From contig PYST01000061.1 in the NCBI GenBank assembly GCA_003049485.1, positions 78,507-142,506 on the forward strand: a stretch of DNA of 64,000 bases, read 5' to 3'. The stretch is from Ophioceras dolichostomum (taxonomy: Eukaryota; Ascomycota; Sordariomycetes; Magnaporthales; Ophioceraceae). Positions within the stretch are counted from its first letter, which is position 1, and each line of letters begins with the position of its first letter. Position numbers and translations under genes: made by a program. Positions 47,401 through 59,037 of this stretch are shown here, piece after piece. The notes beneath the pieces were generated by a model. That model saw only the letters and a program-made list of their open reading frames with translations. It searched no databases and was not told where the DNA came from.

Positions 47401-48655
47401 AGCATTACTTTGCAACGAAGAGCCGCATCTGTTTGGAAAAGGGGCTGCCTATCGTCTGCCAGAATCACAAGACCGAACACTGGATCCGTGACCCTGCCCA
47501 ATTTGATGGCAACGCCGGCGGGTGCTGGCTGAAGTGCGGAGGGAAGCTCCCGTGTGGACACCTTTGCAAGCTTAACTGTCACCCGTGAGTCTTGTCCCAC
47601 TCCTTGTATCGTGGCCTCGCTAATAAAACGTCGCTTTTGGCAGAAAACCGCACGAAGATTACCCATGCTCCATGCAGTGTGACAAACCGCTGCCGTGTCG
47701 GCATCCCTGCTCGAACAAATGCTCTGAAAAGTGCCACTGCGAGTGGTGCCATCCCAAGAAGCCTAAACAAGCGGATGGTCGCGGCAGCTTCCTCGGTGCC
47801 CATGGACGAGGGGCTCAAGCCCACGGAGGCTTCCGTCGCCAGAAGATGGAGATCCTCCAGCCGACGCGAGTCAACGCGGGCGGCCCCCAAAACTGGAGCA
47901 ATTTCCAACAAGTGATCGAGGAGAGCGACGAGTGTCTGCGCCAAGAACGTCTTCAGCAGGCCCAGCCCTCATCTGCTGTGGAAAAGGTGAACGGAGCTTT
48001 GGCTGGAGGTCCTCTGATCGACCTTAGCGGAGCCCAGACGACACCTCCAGAGACTCCCCCGATCAATTGCAGCGACACGCAGTCAAGCTCCGCACTAACT
48101 GCACTGAGTGATTTCTGCGAGACCCCGGCGGCAAGCCCTCCGGTCAACATCGGTGAGGGTCGGCAACCAGCGTGGAATGAGCGGTTCAAGCAGGTCGACA
48201 TTGTTGACGGCCGACGCACCAGTCGGCGTCCTAATGGTGGGAGCAACTCGATGACCACTTCCCCGGCTAGGGGCCAGACGGCTCCTCCTCCTCGAGGTGC
48301 AGCACAGAGTCCATCTCAGCCCGCGTCCCAGCTTGCCGGGGGCGCAGGGCTGGGCATTAGCTCAACTTCCGCTCCTCGACAGGCGACGGGATTGCCTCCA
48401 AATGCTCCAACGATCAGAAATGGAGAGAGAGGCCGGAGAAATTCGCGGAGAAACGGTCAGAGAATCGCCCAGGGAAACGGCTGGGACAATGGCCAGAGCA
48501 ACGGCCAGCAACGGGGCCAGAAAGACAACCTGAAGAACGGCCGGAACTACGGTCGGAACGACGATAAGATCGAGAGCCAGAACAACGCTGGTGGGGATGA
48601 GGGCGAAGAGAGCTACTCCTGGCTCAACGGTGATGCCGCCGGAGGCTGGGATTGA
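44486..48655 (+). CDS. sad-3: SF1 RNA helicase with NFX1-type zinc fingers (SAD-3/Hrr1/ZNFX1-like)
   Basis: Four exons, 44486-44545, 44636-44929, 45006-47584 and 47644-48655, all GT-AG and phase-matched, giving 1314 residues. Superfamily 1 helicase motifs appear in order: Walker A GPPGTGKTYTS, VASQTNHALDQML, DEAA-type LLVEEAAETREANI, VGDHQQLKPRC, QLIRQRRMKPEI, TVDSYQGEENDVVLLSLVRS and ATVAISRARCGFYIFGN. The C-terminus has NFX1-type Cys/His fingers (CGGKLPCGHLCKLNCHP, CSMQCDKPLPCRHPC, CSEKCHCEWC), then a low-complexity tail ending in Asn-Gly-Gln-rich repeats. This is the architecture of S. pombe Hrr1 and Neurospora SAD-3, helicases that work with RNA-directed RNA polymerase and Argonaute in heterochromatic or meiotic silencing (family knowledge). 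Orthology is inferred and a paralogue is possible. Implied setting: RNA silencing at the nuclear periphery. Confidence 0.85.
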
Positions 48656-49497
48656 GAGACACCCGGAACCGAGAGGGCCGTGCCCTGGTCTTAACAATCG
48701 AGATGCGTGGAGGCTTCGCTCCTGTGCTTCATGGCGAACAGCCTCACGCTGCATGCGAAGGTACAGGGAGGTCGGTGTCAGAGTTCAAGGTTTGTTCCGA
48801 GTTTTCTATGATCGGTATTCTCACATGACGGACGGACATTTGGTAATGACGCCACTTCCAGGCGGAGGAAGAGTCGAAACACCCATACAACAGGGTAGAA
48901 GGCATTGATTTTCGGGGAGACTTTGCGGTTATCACTACGAAGAATGGGGTTCCTTCTATTTGTTCGCGGATTGCTTCAACATTGCTTTTGTACGAAGTGT
49001 GCGCAGATGGGGAGGAGACTCGGGGGAAGTTCAGTGGATTAGGTACCCTTGGCGACGTCCCCTGGAAGTGGCCACTAAGGATGTTGCTACAGCGGCCCCA
49101 CTGCCACTTCCTTGCGCATGTATGTACACAGTACAAGGAGTAGCTCGCCAGCTGCCTGAATGGTAACCCCGCCAATGTCAGTTGGGGTAGAGAATTGAAG
49201 CATCACCGACACCGTCAACATACATCAACATTGCCGCATTGCTTGAACATCGTCTATACCCGCCCGTTGTGCGCGAATCCTTCCTCTGCAGAAACCTCGC
49301 TACTAGAATAGGGTGACTACACTACTAGACATTTCTTTCTTCCGTTGGATATTCGCCAACTCTACACCTGCGAGACACGGCCACCGCCATCGCGATCGAA
49401 GAAGCAGGAAGCAAGCAAGCCAGCCAGCAAGCGCCCAGCTCAGCGTGGAGAGTAGCCGTGGGCGCGGGGGGCTTCAGCTCCCGGGCTAAGGGCCGGG
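48656..49497. other. intergenic spacer
   Basis: About 840 bp between the helicase and spt8, both on the plus strand. I see no gene or notable repeat. Confidence 0.4.
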
Positions 49498-51995
49498 ATG
49501 GACGATGATGAGCGAGGTAATGATCCAATTCTACCCTGTCCCTGACCGAACTCGGATGGACTACCAACCAATCCCTTCGTTGCTAACCCACAGCTTGCTT
49601 GCCGTTAGAATCAAACGCGAGCTCGGAGAACGAGCAGGACGAGGTAATGGACGAAGCCGACGATATCGATAACGGCGACAACGGCGACACCGGTGATAAC
49701 GATAACGAAGTCGAGGCCGAAGCTGAAGAAGAAGAGAACGAGGACGAAGACGAGGACGAGGGCGACAGCAATGCTGCGGACACGGATAAGGTGCGGAAGG
49801 GCAAACAGGTAGAAAGGTCGTCACAACGTCCCGCTGCGGCCGGTGCTGCCGGCGGCACTGGAGGTGGTCCTGCTCCATCAACAGGCAATGCAACGGCTGG
49901 TGCTGGAGCTGGAGCTGGGGCGGGGACGAGTGCAAGACCGTCATCGGCGACAGCCTCGTCGGCACCACCAACGCCGAGGTGGCGGCCTCGGATCAACGCG
50001 AGGCTACTAAACGCACGGCTCTACGACATCGTCCCAACCATGGCAGCTCCGCAGGCCACCAGCATCAACGCGTTCGCGGCCACGCCCGACAACCGGTTCT
50101 GGATGACGGGCGGGTCGGACGGCTACGTGCGCAAGTACGACGGCATCGGCACCATCAACGGCAAGCAGTTGCTGACGGTGGCGCAACGGCAACCCTTCGT
50201 CGATTCGGTGGTCAAGGCGGGCATACTGATGAGCTACTGGGAGAACGAGGAGCACGCGGGGACTGGCGCCGGTGGGGCGGGAGGTTCAGGCGGAGCGGCC
50301 GGCGCTGGGGCCGGTTCCGGAGCCGGGTCCTCACATCACCATGGGCGCTCTAACGAAGAACACGTGCTGAGCCCCGTGTACTCGCTCGCAGTACATGCGC
50401 AGGGGCTATGGCTTCTGTCGGGCACCGAAGGAGGGGCCATCAACCTGTCGAGCGTGCGGCATGATGAGGGTAAGCGCATAGCCTGCCTCACGAAGCATAC
50501 CAGCGCCGTGAGTGTGCTTCAGCTGCTCCCCGACGAGATGAGCGTGCTGAGCGGGAGCTGGGACAAGACTGTGCTTGACTGGGACCTCAACAACGGCAAC
50601 GTGCGCCGCAAGTTCGAGGGCAGCGGCGGCCAGATCTCAGCCATCGAGCTGCGACCCGCAAGCGGCAGCCCGTTCCCGCGCGACGCGTGGGGCGAGCAAA
50701 TCAAGAGCGAATCCATATGGGGGAGCACCAGCAGCTCGGCAAACCCCTTTGGCGGCGCCACCGGCAGCGGTAGCGGGAAGCCGCTCCGCGCCGGCGGGCC
50801 CGGCGTCGACGGCGCCGGCAGTGGCTCTGGCCTGCCCAACGGCATTGGTGGGGACGCAGGAGACGCGGGCCAGGCCAGCGCTGGTGACGGAGGGGGCGAC
50901 GCCGGCTTCGGCTCGCCGGCGCACGAGTCGCTATTCGGCAGTCCCGCTGGCTCGCTTTTCGGCGACGACACCATGGGCGGGAGCGGCAACGTGTTTGGTG
51001 ACGACGACAACCACAGCATGGACATCGACATGCCTACCGACGACGCGACGATGGGGGATGGCGCTGACGCCCCTCCTGGTTCTACTGTTGCCTCTGCTGC
51101 TGCCCCAGATGCCACACTGACCGTCAGCGGAGCAGGTTCATCAACGGTAGCAGCGCCCTCTGATCTTCCCCCTTCGCAGCCCTCAGGCGCCTCTGCGACT
51201 GCGCCCGCCGCTCCTTCGTCATCGGCCACACAAGATACAACAACACAGGCAGAGTCGGAGGCATCCTCACAACAGCAACAACATCAGCAACTCAAACAGG
51301 AACTCAAACCCGAACCACATCAAGACCAGAAGCCACCGTCGCCCGCGCTCGTCTTCAACTCATCGGCAGCGCCGCCGCACCACGACCCGACCCAGACGTC
51401 TGACTCTGTCTTCATGGCAGCCGCTATTGACGGCCCCATCCGCGTCTGGGACCGACGCGTGCCAAACCCCGTGGCCCGAATTTCCACCCGCATGGGCGTG
51501 CCTCCTTGGTGCATGGGCGCATGCTGGAGCCCGGACGGCAACTGGATCTACGCCGGCCGCCGCAACGGCACAGTCGAGGAGTTCAACATCCACAAGGCCC
51601 GTGGCGGCTGGGCACCTGAGCGCACACTCAAGCTACCACAGGGCAGCGGGGCCGTCAGCTGCGTGCGTCCAATGGCGAACGGGAGGCATCTAGTCTGGTG
51701 AGCTCACTTGGTACCTAAATGTCCTAAGAAAACAATTAAGGCTAACACCAACTCCCTCCCCAGCGCGTCCCACGACATCCTGCGCCTCTACGATCTACGC
51801 GACACCTCGGCCGTCAAGGGCTCGGCCGTGCCGTTCCTCATCATCCCCGGCCCGCCCCGCGCGGGCGTCATCTCCCAGCTGTACATCGACCCGTCCAGCC
51901 GCTTCATGGTCTCCATCGCAGGCACCAGGGGCTGGGACGGCTCGTCGACCGAAGTGCTGGTCGGCTACGAGATCAACGCCGCCGCCACTGCATGA
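49498..51995 (+). CDS. spt8: SAGA complex WD40 subunit Spt8
   Basis: Three exons, 49498-49516, 49609-51697 and 51764-51995, giving 779 residues. The short first exon encodes MDDDER and joins an acidic Ser/Asp/Glu-rich N-terminus typical of Spt8. The diagnostic region is FAATPDNRFWMTGGSDGYVR, KYDGIGTINGKQLLTVAQR and VDSVVKAGILMSYWENEE, followed by WD repeats (VLSGSWDKTVLDWDLNNGN, AAAIDGPIRVWDRRVPN, WSPDGNWIYAGRRNGTVEEF, ASHDILRLYDLRD). Spt8 contacts TBP within the SAGA coactivator. Large Gly/Ser/Ala and Gln-rich insertions between repeats make it longer than yeast Spt8 (602 aa). A branch site CTAAC at 49583-49587 supports the acceptor at 49608; the nearer CACAG at 49593 is too close to it. Confidence 0.92.
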
Positions 51996-52806
51996 GCGGA
52001 AGAGGGGGCTCAGGCGATGGCGTTCGTTCGAGCGACGACGGCCAGCCCATAGCTTCTACGAAACTTTATCATCTAATCACACCATGTCCTTGCTATATCC
52101 ATTCAGTATAGGTAGGGAGCAGGCTCTACTTACGATATTCCATCCCCAGTGAGCGGCTACTACAGGTTACCACTAGGAGCGATATCTTGTATTTTTGTTT
52201 ATCTTATCTCTTGTCCTGTGATGATGTGATGATACTTTCCCCCCTTTTGTTCTGTGATATGCCGTTAAATGACCTTAAATGACCCAATGACCGACCCATT
52301 GATAACTGATGATGACGTCCGAACTAAACCTAGCAGCAAAAATGAGCTCGAGTGAAGCAAATATGGGCGATACTTCCGCCAAGGGGCTAACGAATATGGG
52401 TAATTCGTCCAGCCAGAGCAGAATACAGCAACGAGGAGAGGGAATGAGGATAAAGGAGGGTGGGAGAACGAGCGGTGATGCCACGCAAAGGAGCCCCGAC
52501 TGAAAGCTCGAGGCAGCATAGAAAAGCATAGGAAGATGAAGGCCAGAAGCAAATGATGAGCAATACGCGTCCTCTAGCAAAGCCAGCCAGGGCATGATAA
52601 GAAGCAAGAAGCAAGCTAGGTAGTTGGTATCCTGACTGAATGGACAACGGATTAGATAAGGAAATTTTCCTACTCAAATGGCAGGGACCGAAGCTCTTCA
52701 TGTCGTCCAAGTCCCAGATTCACTCCACCACCGCATTGCCCGGTCTCCCAGAAAGGAAGACAGATAAAAAAATAAAAAAAAGGAAAGACAGCCCGTGTCC
52801 TCAGCT
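51996..52806. other. convergent intergenic region
   Basis: About 800 bp between the stop codons of spt8 and the convergent coiled-coil gene, probably 3' UTRs. I see nothing else. Confidence 0.4.
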
Positions 52807-54278
52807 CTACGGGGCTGGGGCCGGCGCCACTCGGACTTTGCCATCCAGTACCTCCATCAGGAAGTACATGGCGGTCATCAAGTCAGAGAGCTCAGCAGAG
52901 AGCTCCTCTGTCTTCTTGATCGCACGAATCCTTTCCTCCAGCGCCGAGATCGACTCCCCTAGGCGGAAGATGGCGTTCTCCACCTGAGGGAAGGTCAAGT
53001 TCACGATCTCCAGCACTTTCTCGTTGGCCGCGAGGGCGGCCGAGTTAAGCCCGTTGATCTGCAGGGTGAGGTTGTCCGGGTTGAACCTGGGGCCTGCTCG
53101 GCCGTCGCCAGACTCGGTGGTGCTAACTCGTGCTATTTCGTTGCGTAGGTTGTGGATACGATTATCCTGTCGGCTGAGGTGGCCGGTGATGTTCTGGACG
53201 ACGCTGTACAGCGCCGAGACCTGGTTCTCGACAGGCGTGGAGGCCGCAGCGTCCTTGGCGTATCGCCGGCGCTTTGGTTCCTCTGCAGTACCGGGGCCGG
53301 ACCCGGCGGCGGGGTTTGCCGCCTTTCTCTTCCTGCCGGTGTGGCCTATGCACCGGGGCGAGCAGCTAGATGTGTCGTCCTCGACCTTAGGGCCACGCCC
53401 AGGACCAGCGCCGGGGGATCCGGGCCGGCGAGGATTAGGTGCGACAGTCGCAGACGGCCGGCTAGGCACCGGACGGGCGGCTGAGGTGGCGGCGTTTCCT
53501 TGTGACGAGTGGGCGGCTGATCGGATGGCGTTTAGCGCACCGCCTGGAGCCACGCCGCTCGCAGGTGCTGCCGTATGGGTATCGACCTGGCCGATTGGGG
53601 CCGCGCGGACCGGCTCGGGCGGGGCAGTGGCCAGGCCGGGCCGACGATCGAGCTCGATGCTACGAAGAATAGCGGCCGGGCCGGGCGGCGTTGTCGAATC
53701 CATTGCGTCACTGGCCGCCGGAGCCTGGCCTGAGGCTGAGCTTAAGCCTGATTTCGGCCCTTTGTTGAGGATGCCGATGGCCGTGGCGCCCGATCCGCGC
53801 GGATGATACTCTCCGCGGCGGAACGCATTGACTTTGGAGTTTTCGTCCTGGCCCTTGATCTCTCTGTTTGCGCGCAAATTGGCGCAGTAAGGTTAGGTCT
53901 CGTGTATCCGCTAGCAGTGAATATTACCTTGGAAGGTACATCGGCCGGCACTCCGTGCACAGCATGCCGTACACGTGGCAGTACAGCACGTGCCCGGGAG
54001 ATGAGAGGGGAGGAAACCCAGGGCAAGAAGACAGAGGGCTCTTACCGACGCTTCTTGGCCTTTGTCATGGCCTCCACCTCCATCCGCTTCTTCTCCGCGT
54101 CCGACGCTCGCCGGTACCCGAGCGTCTGCTTAATGGCGGTGCGGGCGTTGACTAAAGCCTTGGTGTCGGCGTTTCTGGCGTCCCGCTTGACCTTGTCAAG
54201 CATGTAGGCGGCATCAGAGGTCGGCGTCCGCGAGGGCTCGGGCGCCGACATGGAAAAGTCCCGTGTAGCTTTCGCCAT
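52807..54278 (-). CDS. uncharacterised basic, Ala/Pro-rich protein with C-terminal coiled coil
   Basis: Two exons, 54278-54046 and 53863-52807, giving 429 residues. The 182-nt intron (CG|GTAAGA...GACCTAACC...AACAG) joins in phase 2 as KAKKRREIKGQDENSKVNAF. Exon 1 is helical and basic (LDKVKRDARNADTKALVNAR). The middle is Pro/Ala/Ser-rich and carries nuclear-localisation-like basic clusters (GRKRKA, EPKRRRYAK). The last about 150 residues form a probable coiled coil (QDNRIHNLRNEIARVSTT, ENAIFRLGESISALEERIRA). I do not recognise a family. A nuclear location is a guess from the basic clusters. Codon use is GC-rich like its neighbours, which supports a real gene. Confidence 0.65.
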
Positions 54279-56188
54279 TGCTGAGATCCGTCGCTGTTGA
54301 TCAGTGCCCTCCGTTCCTTGGTTGTCTATGGCTGTAACTATCACTGGCGGTGACCGTAAGTGGCGACGAATCGCAAAAAAACCAAGGGGAGAGGTGAGAG
54401 CTTCGAGGGGTGCTCGATCGAGCTTAATGAGCAATCGTTCGGCCGGATGGAAGGGTACGAGACGTAGTACACCAGACGAACGGAGACGAGACGAAGGACG
54501 AGAAGGGACGGGGGTCTAGAAGGGAAGTCGAAAGGTACGTAAACTCGGGTCCAAACACGATCTCACTGTATACGCTGATCCGAGAGAAGGAACAAAATAC
54601 GGGAAGGCGTGACAAAAAAATCAGACTGGCATGGAAAGAAGAAGGCGCCGGGAAGAAGATACGCACGTGCCATAGAGCCAGTTAAGCGACTGCCGAATGG
54701 AAGGATCGAGCGATGACGGATGAGAGGAAAGCACAGGAAGGTGGTCCCCTATTGAGCGAGGTCGTTCCTAGAAGTGAGGCTCGACCTGGCTCACCCCATC
54801 CTTCGCAAGGTCTGTAGGCGGGTTGTTCTATGAAGCTGAGATACGGGGAATTGGGTTCCGAGTCACACGTTAAGAAATGAAAATCATAGAGTTGCCGCGC
54901 ACTTGAAAATATCAACAGGAAACTGTAGACAGAGTTCGTTTGTTGGGACGATCCGCACCTTTAGCCAGTGAAGGGGGCGGGGGGGTGGAAAGACCGGAAA
55001 CCTATCAGGAAGGCATGGGATAGGCACAGTTTCATCGAAGGCGGAAAAGAAGCAGTTACGAAGGCGCTACCTCGACCCAAGTGGTAGGTGCACACGGCAG
55101 GAAACGCCGACCTAAAAGCGACAGCACTGCCTACGGTACAGGTAGGCAGGTACCTAGGTGAGCTGAACATTGAAAGGTACTGGCGTGAAGGCCGGGGACA
55201 GGACAAGGCAGTCTGGTCGAGAGTCCAGTCGCTGACTTGAATATCGCCAGAAGCCTCACCACAAACGTCACGCTCATGAAGCAGGTCAACATCGCCGATG
55301 TCAATGGGTTGATAATATCCCCCGTTGATCCGGCCAGTCATCACTCCTATTGACCCTCATCTCAGACAGTGATTCCCACGAGGCGGAAACAGTGTCGGCA
55401 TGGGCACGCTTGGTAGAATTGCCGAGATTCGGCGTAAATACCACAAGGCTTGGGCCGGTCTAAATGCGGAGACGGAATGGCTCATCATTAGTCGCTGTAG
55501 CAGAGTGTACGTAGACGAATGGGGTCTTGGCAATCCACGCCCTTGACATTCGCCCGGCCTCTTAACGAGGAAGGAGAGGGTACTTACTATCTGATCTCTT
55601 GAAAGCGGTTCATGGTGATACAGACCGACATGGACCCATGCGCACAGCACCTCCATCCTGGACCTCCATCCTGGACAGCAAAGCCTGAGAATACTCCCCC
55701 GATCCGTTTTACAATGCAGGGTTGATATCTAATGTATCTTGCAGAGAACCAAGAAACAGAAAAAGCTCAGCTGGAGATGTTCGTGGACCACGAGAGACAA
55801 GTGGGATGACCTAAGAGCGAACGTAAGACAAGGTTCTACAATCTACCAGGAAGATAAGATGCCGAGGACCAGAGAAGGGAACATGGATAGCGCGTGGACT
55901 CGAGCATGCGCAGCGGCGAAGGCGTGAAAGGTCCGCTTAGTAGTAAAGTACGGAGGGAGGCAGCGGGCAAAACGCAAGGGGATGAGAGAAACAAAATGCT
56001 AGGTGCTGTGAGAAACCCAAGAGAAAGGAAGCCACAAAACGAATGGTAAAGAGAACGAAGAACAATAAAGCAAGAAGTCATACACAAACAACGCCTGTCT
56101 AACCAACCGCCGAGGTATCCATGGAGGCCGGCCGAGATAAACTGGGAAGGAAAGGATGCGGTGGTGCGTTTCCCACCCTGAAAACGCC
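54279..56188. other. intergenic region
   Basis: About 1.9 kb. The left part is promoter side of the coiled-coil gene. Two adjacent copies of CCTCCATCCTGGA lie near 55650-55675. No gene or RNA is supportable. Confidence 0.45.
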
Positions 56189-56851
56189 TCACGCTGTGGC
56201 GACGGACACAGGCTCACTGAATGACAATCCGCGACGGCCCAGCTGCTCCAGGAATTTCTGTTTGTTGAGAGCGCCAGGGCTGTCGCGGGTGTCGTCTTGG
56301 TTGGGATTGGGGTTGGGGTTAGAGCGGCTACGCGCCCGGTTGGGATCGCGACTGTGGGAAACGGAGGGACTGCAGGTGTGGAGGGCCGAGTGTTGGGAGA
56401 CTCGGTCACGGCCTGTAGCCCCAGTGTTGCTAATGAAAGTGCTGTTGCGGTCGTTACTGCTGTTGGAATTGTCGGAAAAGTTGTTCAGTGCTCGATCACG
56501 ACTCTTAGAAAGCGCTAGATCTTGTCGGCAGGCTCGAAAGCGCAGGTCCGCACACAAGCCTCCGATCCCGGCGTGCACGTCGCCACAGGAGTTGACAGGA
56601 GCCGCCGGATCGAAGCTGAGCACATCGGGCTCGAGGGGGAACTTGACACTGGAGGCAGGCTTTAAGATCTCCACAGGTCCCCGCGATTCTTGAGATCCGT
56701 CGAAAGCGTCAGGGCGCTCGCTAGACTTCTTCAGCCGTGGAGAGGGGGACAACTGGTCCACTCGCGCCAGGCCCTTATCGGCACCGCCTTCAGAGGATTC
56801 CCCGTGTCTGTAAACGGGCCCGCGCTGTAACACACCCACACAGTCCATCAT
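56189..56851 (-). CDS. hypothetical ORF in frame with, and just downstream of, the STRAP-like gene
   Basis: 220 codons from ATG 56851, in the same frame as the STRAP-like gene, whose TAG is 40 nt upstream; the intervening 13 codons are also open. Codon use is GC-rich and coding-like (e.g. VKFPLEPDVLSFDPAAPVNS, IGGLCADLRFRACRQDL), then Ser/Asn-rich low complexity and KFLEQLGRRGLSFSEP at the end. I do not recognise it. It could be a small independent gene, a readthrough extension of the WD40 protein, or a fortuitous open frame in its 3' UTR. The plus-strand frames here are less coding-like. Confidence 0.35.
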   Translation of the reverse strand: MMDCVGVLQRGPVYRHGESSEGGADKGLARVDQLSPSPRLKKSSERPDAFDGSQESRGPVEILKPASSVKFPLEPDVLSFDPAAPVNSCGDVHAGIGGLCADLRFRACRQDLALSKSRDRALNNFSDNSNSSNDRNSTFISNTGATGRDRVSQHSALHTCSPSVSHSRDPNRARSRSNPNPNPNQDDTRDSPGALNKQKFLEQLGRRGLSFSEPVSVATA

Positions 56852-56890
56852 ATCCCGGGAACTGCCATCCTCGGCAGAGCGATTGGGCTT

Positions 56891-58245
56891 CTAATCCGAA
56901 GCTCGCTCATTGGAGTTGCCTCCACCACGCCAAAGGCCATAGAAGCCCTCACAGTTCTTCCAGAGCTTGATGGTACCATCCTCCGACGCTGTCGCGTACA
57001 GCTTTCCGTCCGGCGAGAACGCGATCGACCAGACAGGGCCGTGGTGTCCCTTGTGAACGTCTTGTGTAGACACATGATGTCAGCTTTGCGCAAGCAGGCG
57101 GCAAGCCTCAGCAGGCTCGCAAAGGCCCAAGGTCACTTACCGATCTCCTTGGCATCCTCCCAGTCATAGACTCGGACCCAAGTGCCAGGCTCCTCCCCGA
57201 CCGCAAACTTGCGCTGCTTGGTGTCGAGGCCGACGCTGGCGACACCATGGGTGAGCGTAAAACGCTTCAGCTCATCCATCAGCTGCATGCCGCCGAAGAA
57301 GTACACCGTCTTGCCCGCGGCGACGGTCAGCACTGGCATGCCTCCGTTGATGTCGCTCGCCTCCGCATACTCCGGATCCAGCTGCGCCGACTCGCATGAC
57401 TTGATCTCGCTGTCCAGCACCAGCGTCTTGCGCAGCTCAGGCTTGGGTTCGGCCTTGACGTCGAACCATCGCAGCGTGTTGCCCGACGCCGTGACGATCA
57501 CACTAGGGTCGGTCGCCCAGACAATGCTCTTGATCGGCTCCTTATGGATGCCAGCGCCAACTTCATGCGCACGGCTCGATTCGATCTCCACGTCCTCGGT
57601 AGTGTCCGCTAGCTGGTCCGCCCCGTCATGAAGATCCCATAGCCGCAGCTTCTTCTCGAAGCCGCCCGTCGCCACCATGTCCGAGTTTCCAGGCGGATAT
57701 GCAACCGCGCGTACGATGTGATCGTGCTTCAGAGTGAAAAGGGCTTCGCCCGTATGGGAGTTCCAGATTTTGCTACAGGTATGCAAGCGTTTAGTACAAC
57801 CAAGTGTCCCAGGGAACAGCACAGTGGATGGGGGAAAGCCATACCAGGTGAAGTCTGCAGACGCAGTGGCGGCATTGCTCATGTCCGGGCTGAGCTTGGC
57901 CTGCCAAACCGCACCCTTGTGGCCGATAAAAGTTCCGATCCAGTCTCCCGTTTGGCCATGGCGGAGCATGGGGTTGCCATCTGCGCAGCCAGCGTCATTA
58001 ACAGGTTAGCCCACCATTCGCCCGGGTAGAACCAACTGCTGGCAGCATCGAAAACCAAGCCGCAAGGCCTATATCGAGCGCTTGGGCAGGGTCGGCTGAG
58101 GTGGTAGCGACCAACCTTTGCAAGCAGAAATCATGAAATAGTTCTCGTTCTCGAACGACTGCGAAAAGCCGATGTGCGGAACCGGTCGCGAGTGGCCGTG
58201 GCAGGTCAGAGGCACGTATTGGCGAGGTGTGTCGGTGGCAGCCAT
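56891..58245 (-). CDS. STRAP/UNRIP-like WD40 protein
   Basis: Four exons on the minus strand: 58245-58116, 57980-57845, 57772-57141 and 57060-56891. This gives 355 residues, close to the about 350 usual for the serine-threonine kinase receptor-associated protein family. The start MAATDTPRQYVPLTCHGHSR is typical. WD repeats include TGDWIGTFIGHKGAVWQAKL, LFTLKHDHIVRAVAYPPGN, KKLRLWDLHD and GPVWSIAFSPDGKLYATASE, then DGTIKLWKNCEGFYGLW, the family C-terminus. Metazoan STRAP/UNRIP works with the SMN complex and in translation and signalling; fungal roles are less defined. Intron 2 (72 nt) is a multiple of three with no stop, so retention would stay in frame. The TAG is followed by a long open in-frame extension (see the ORF at 56189). 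Confidence 0.88.
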
Positions 58246-59037
58246 GGTGCTGGTCTGTATCAAGGACGGCTCCTTGGTGTTCCGCTGGATAATCTGGGGC
58301 GTCTTCGAGGTTCGCCCGGGGAAGTTCAGGAGAACTAGAGTAGTCCGAGATCGGACGGACGAGATACGGTAGGACGGCTGGCTAGCTGTCCTGCTAGGTA
58401 AGGCCCTATATGCCAGGAATCGATGGGGTAGAGTGAAAGAAAGAAGTCGTCAACAGTCGATACGTGTACGGAGGAAATTACTGGTAGGAAGTCTGAAATC
58501 CAAGGTCAAAAAGAGTGCGTGCCGTTATTCCAAAGCACCGCCGATCAGAAGTGAATGGAATTTAAAATATCATCAAGGTCATCAAGTCGTTGCGTCGTTA
58601 CTGTTGGTGAGAATAGGATTGTGCGATGGAGTGACCGTGATCAAAGAAAAGGGAAGCAAGCACTTGCTGGGTCCTAAGGCAAACACGAAAGCCTGGGCTC
58701 AAAGAAGTTTGGAATTGGAAAGAGGAGAGACGACTATCCCACTTGAGGGGCACAGCTGCGACCAATCGATTGGACGAATCTTAGCGGGCTGGATTAGGCT
58801 CTTATCGATAAGCACCCACCCCGCCCACAACTACTGCTAGGAGCTCCTCCTTGGCCTCATCATGGATGGCCGCCTCAGCTACTTGGTTTTCTTCAATTCA
58901 CCTCCTCCAGCTGCGCATTGCTTTGGCATCATCCCATCTCATCTCCTCTGGTCTCGTTCCCAGAATTGTCCATCCCGTGGCCCGGAGCTGCACGTTCTGG
59001 CATGCTCTAAGTCCCGCTCCCCGGCCACCTTCCTTCC
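58246..59037. promoter_or_regulatory. divergent promoter region of STRAP-like and doa1 genes
   Basis: About 790 bp between divergent start codons. No specific site is recognised; the assignment is from gene orientation. Confidence 0.4.

Noticed and set aside
50519..51229. 236-codon minus-strand open frame inside spt8
   Set aside because: A mirror of the GC-rich Gly/Ala/Ser insertion of Spt8, whose own frame carries the recognisable WD40 content.
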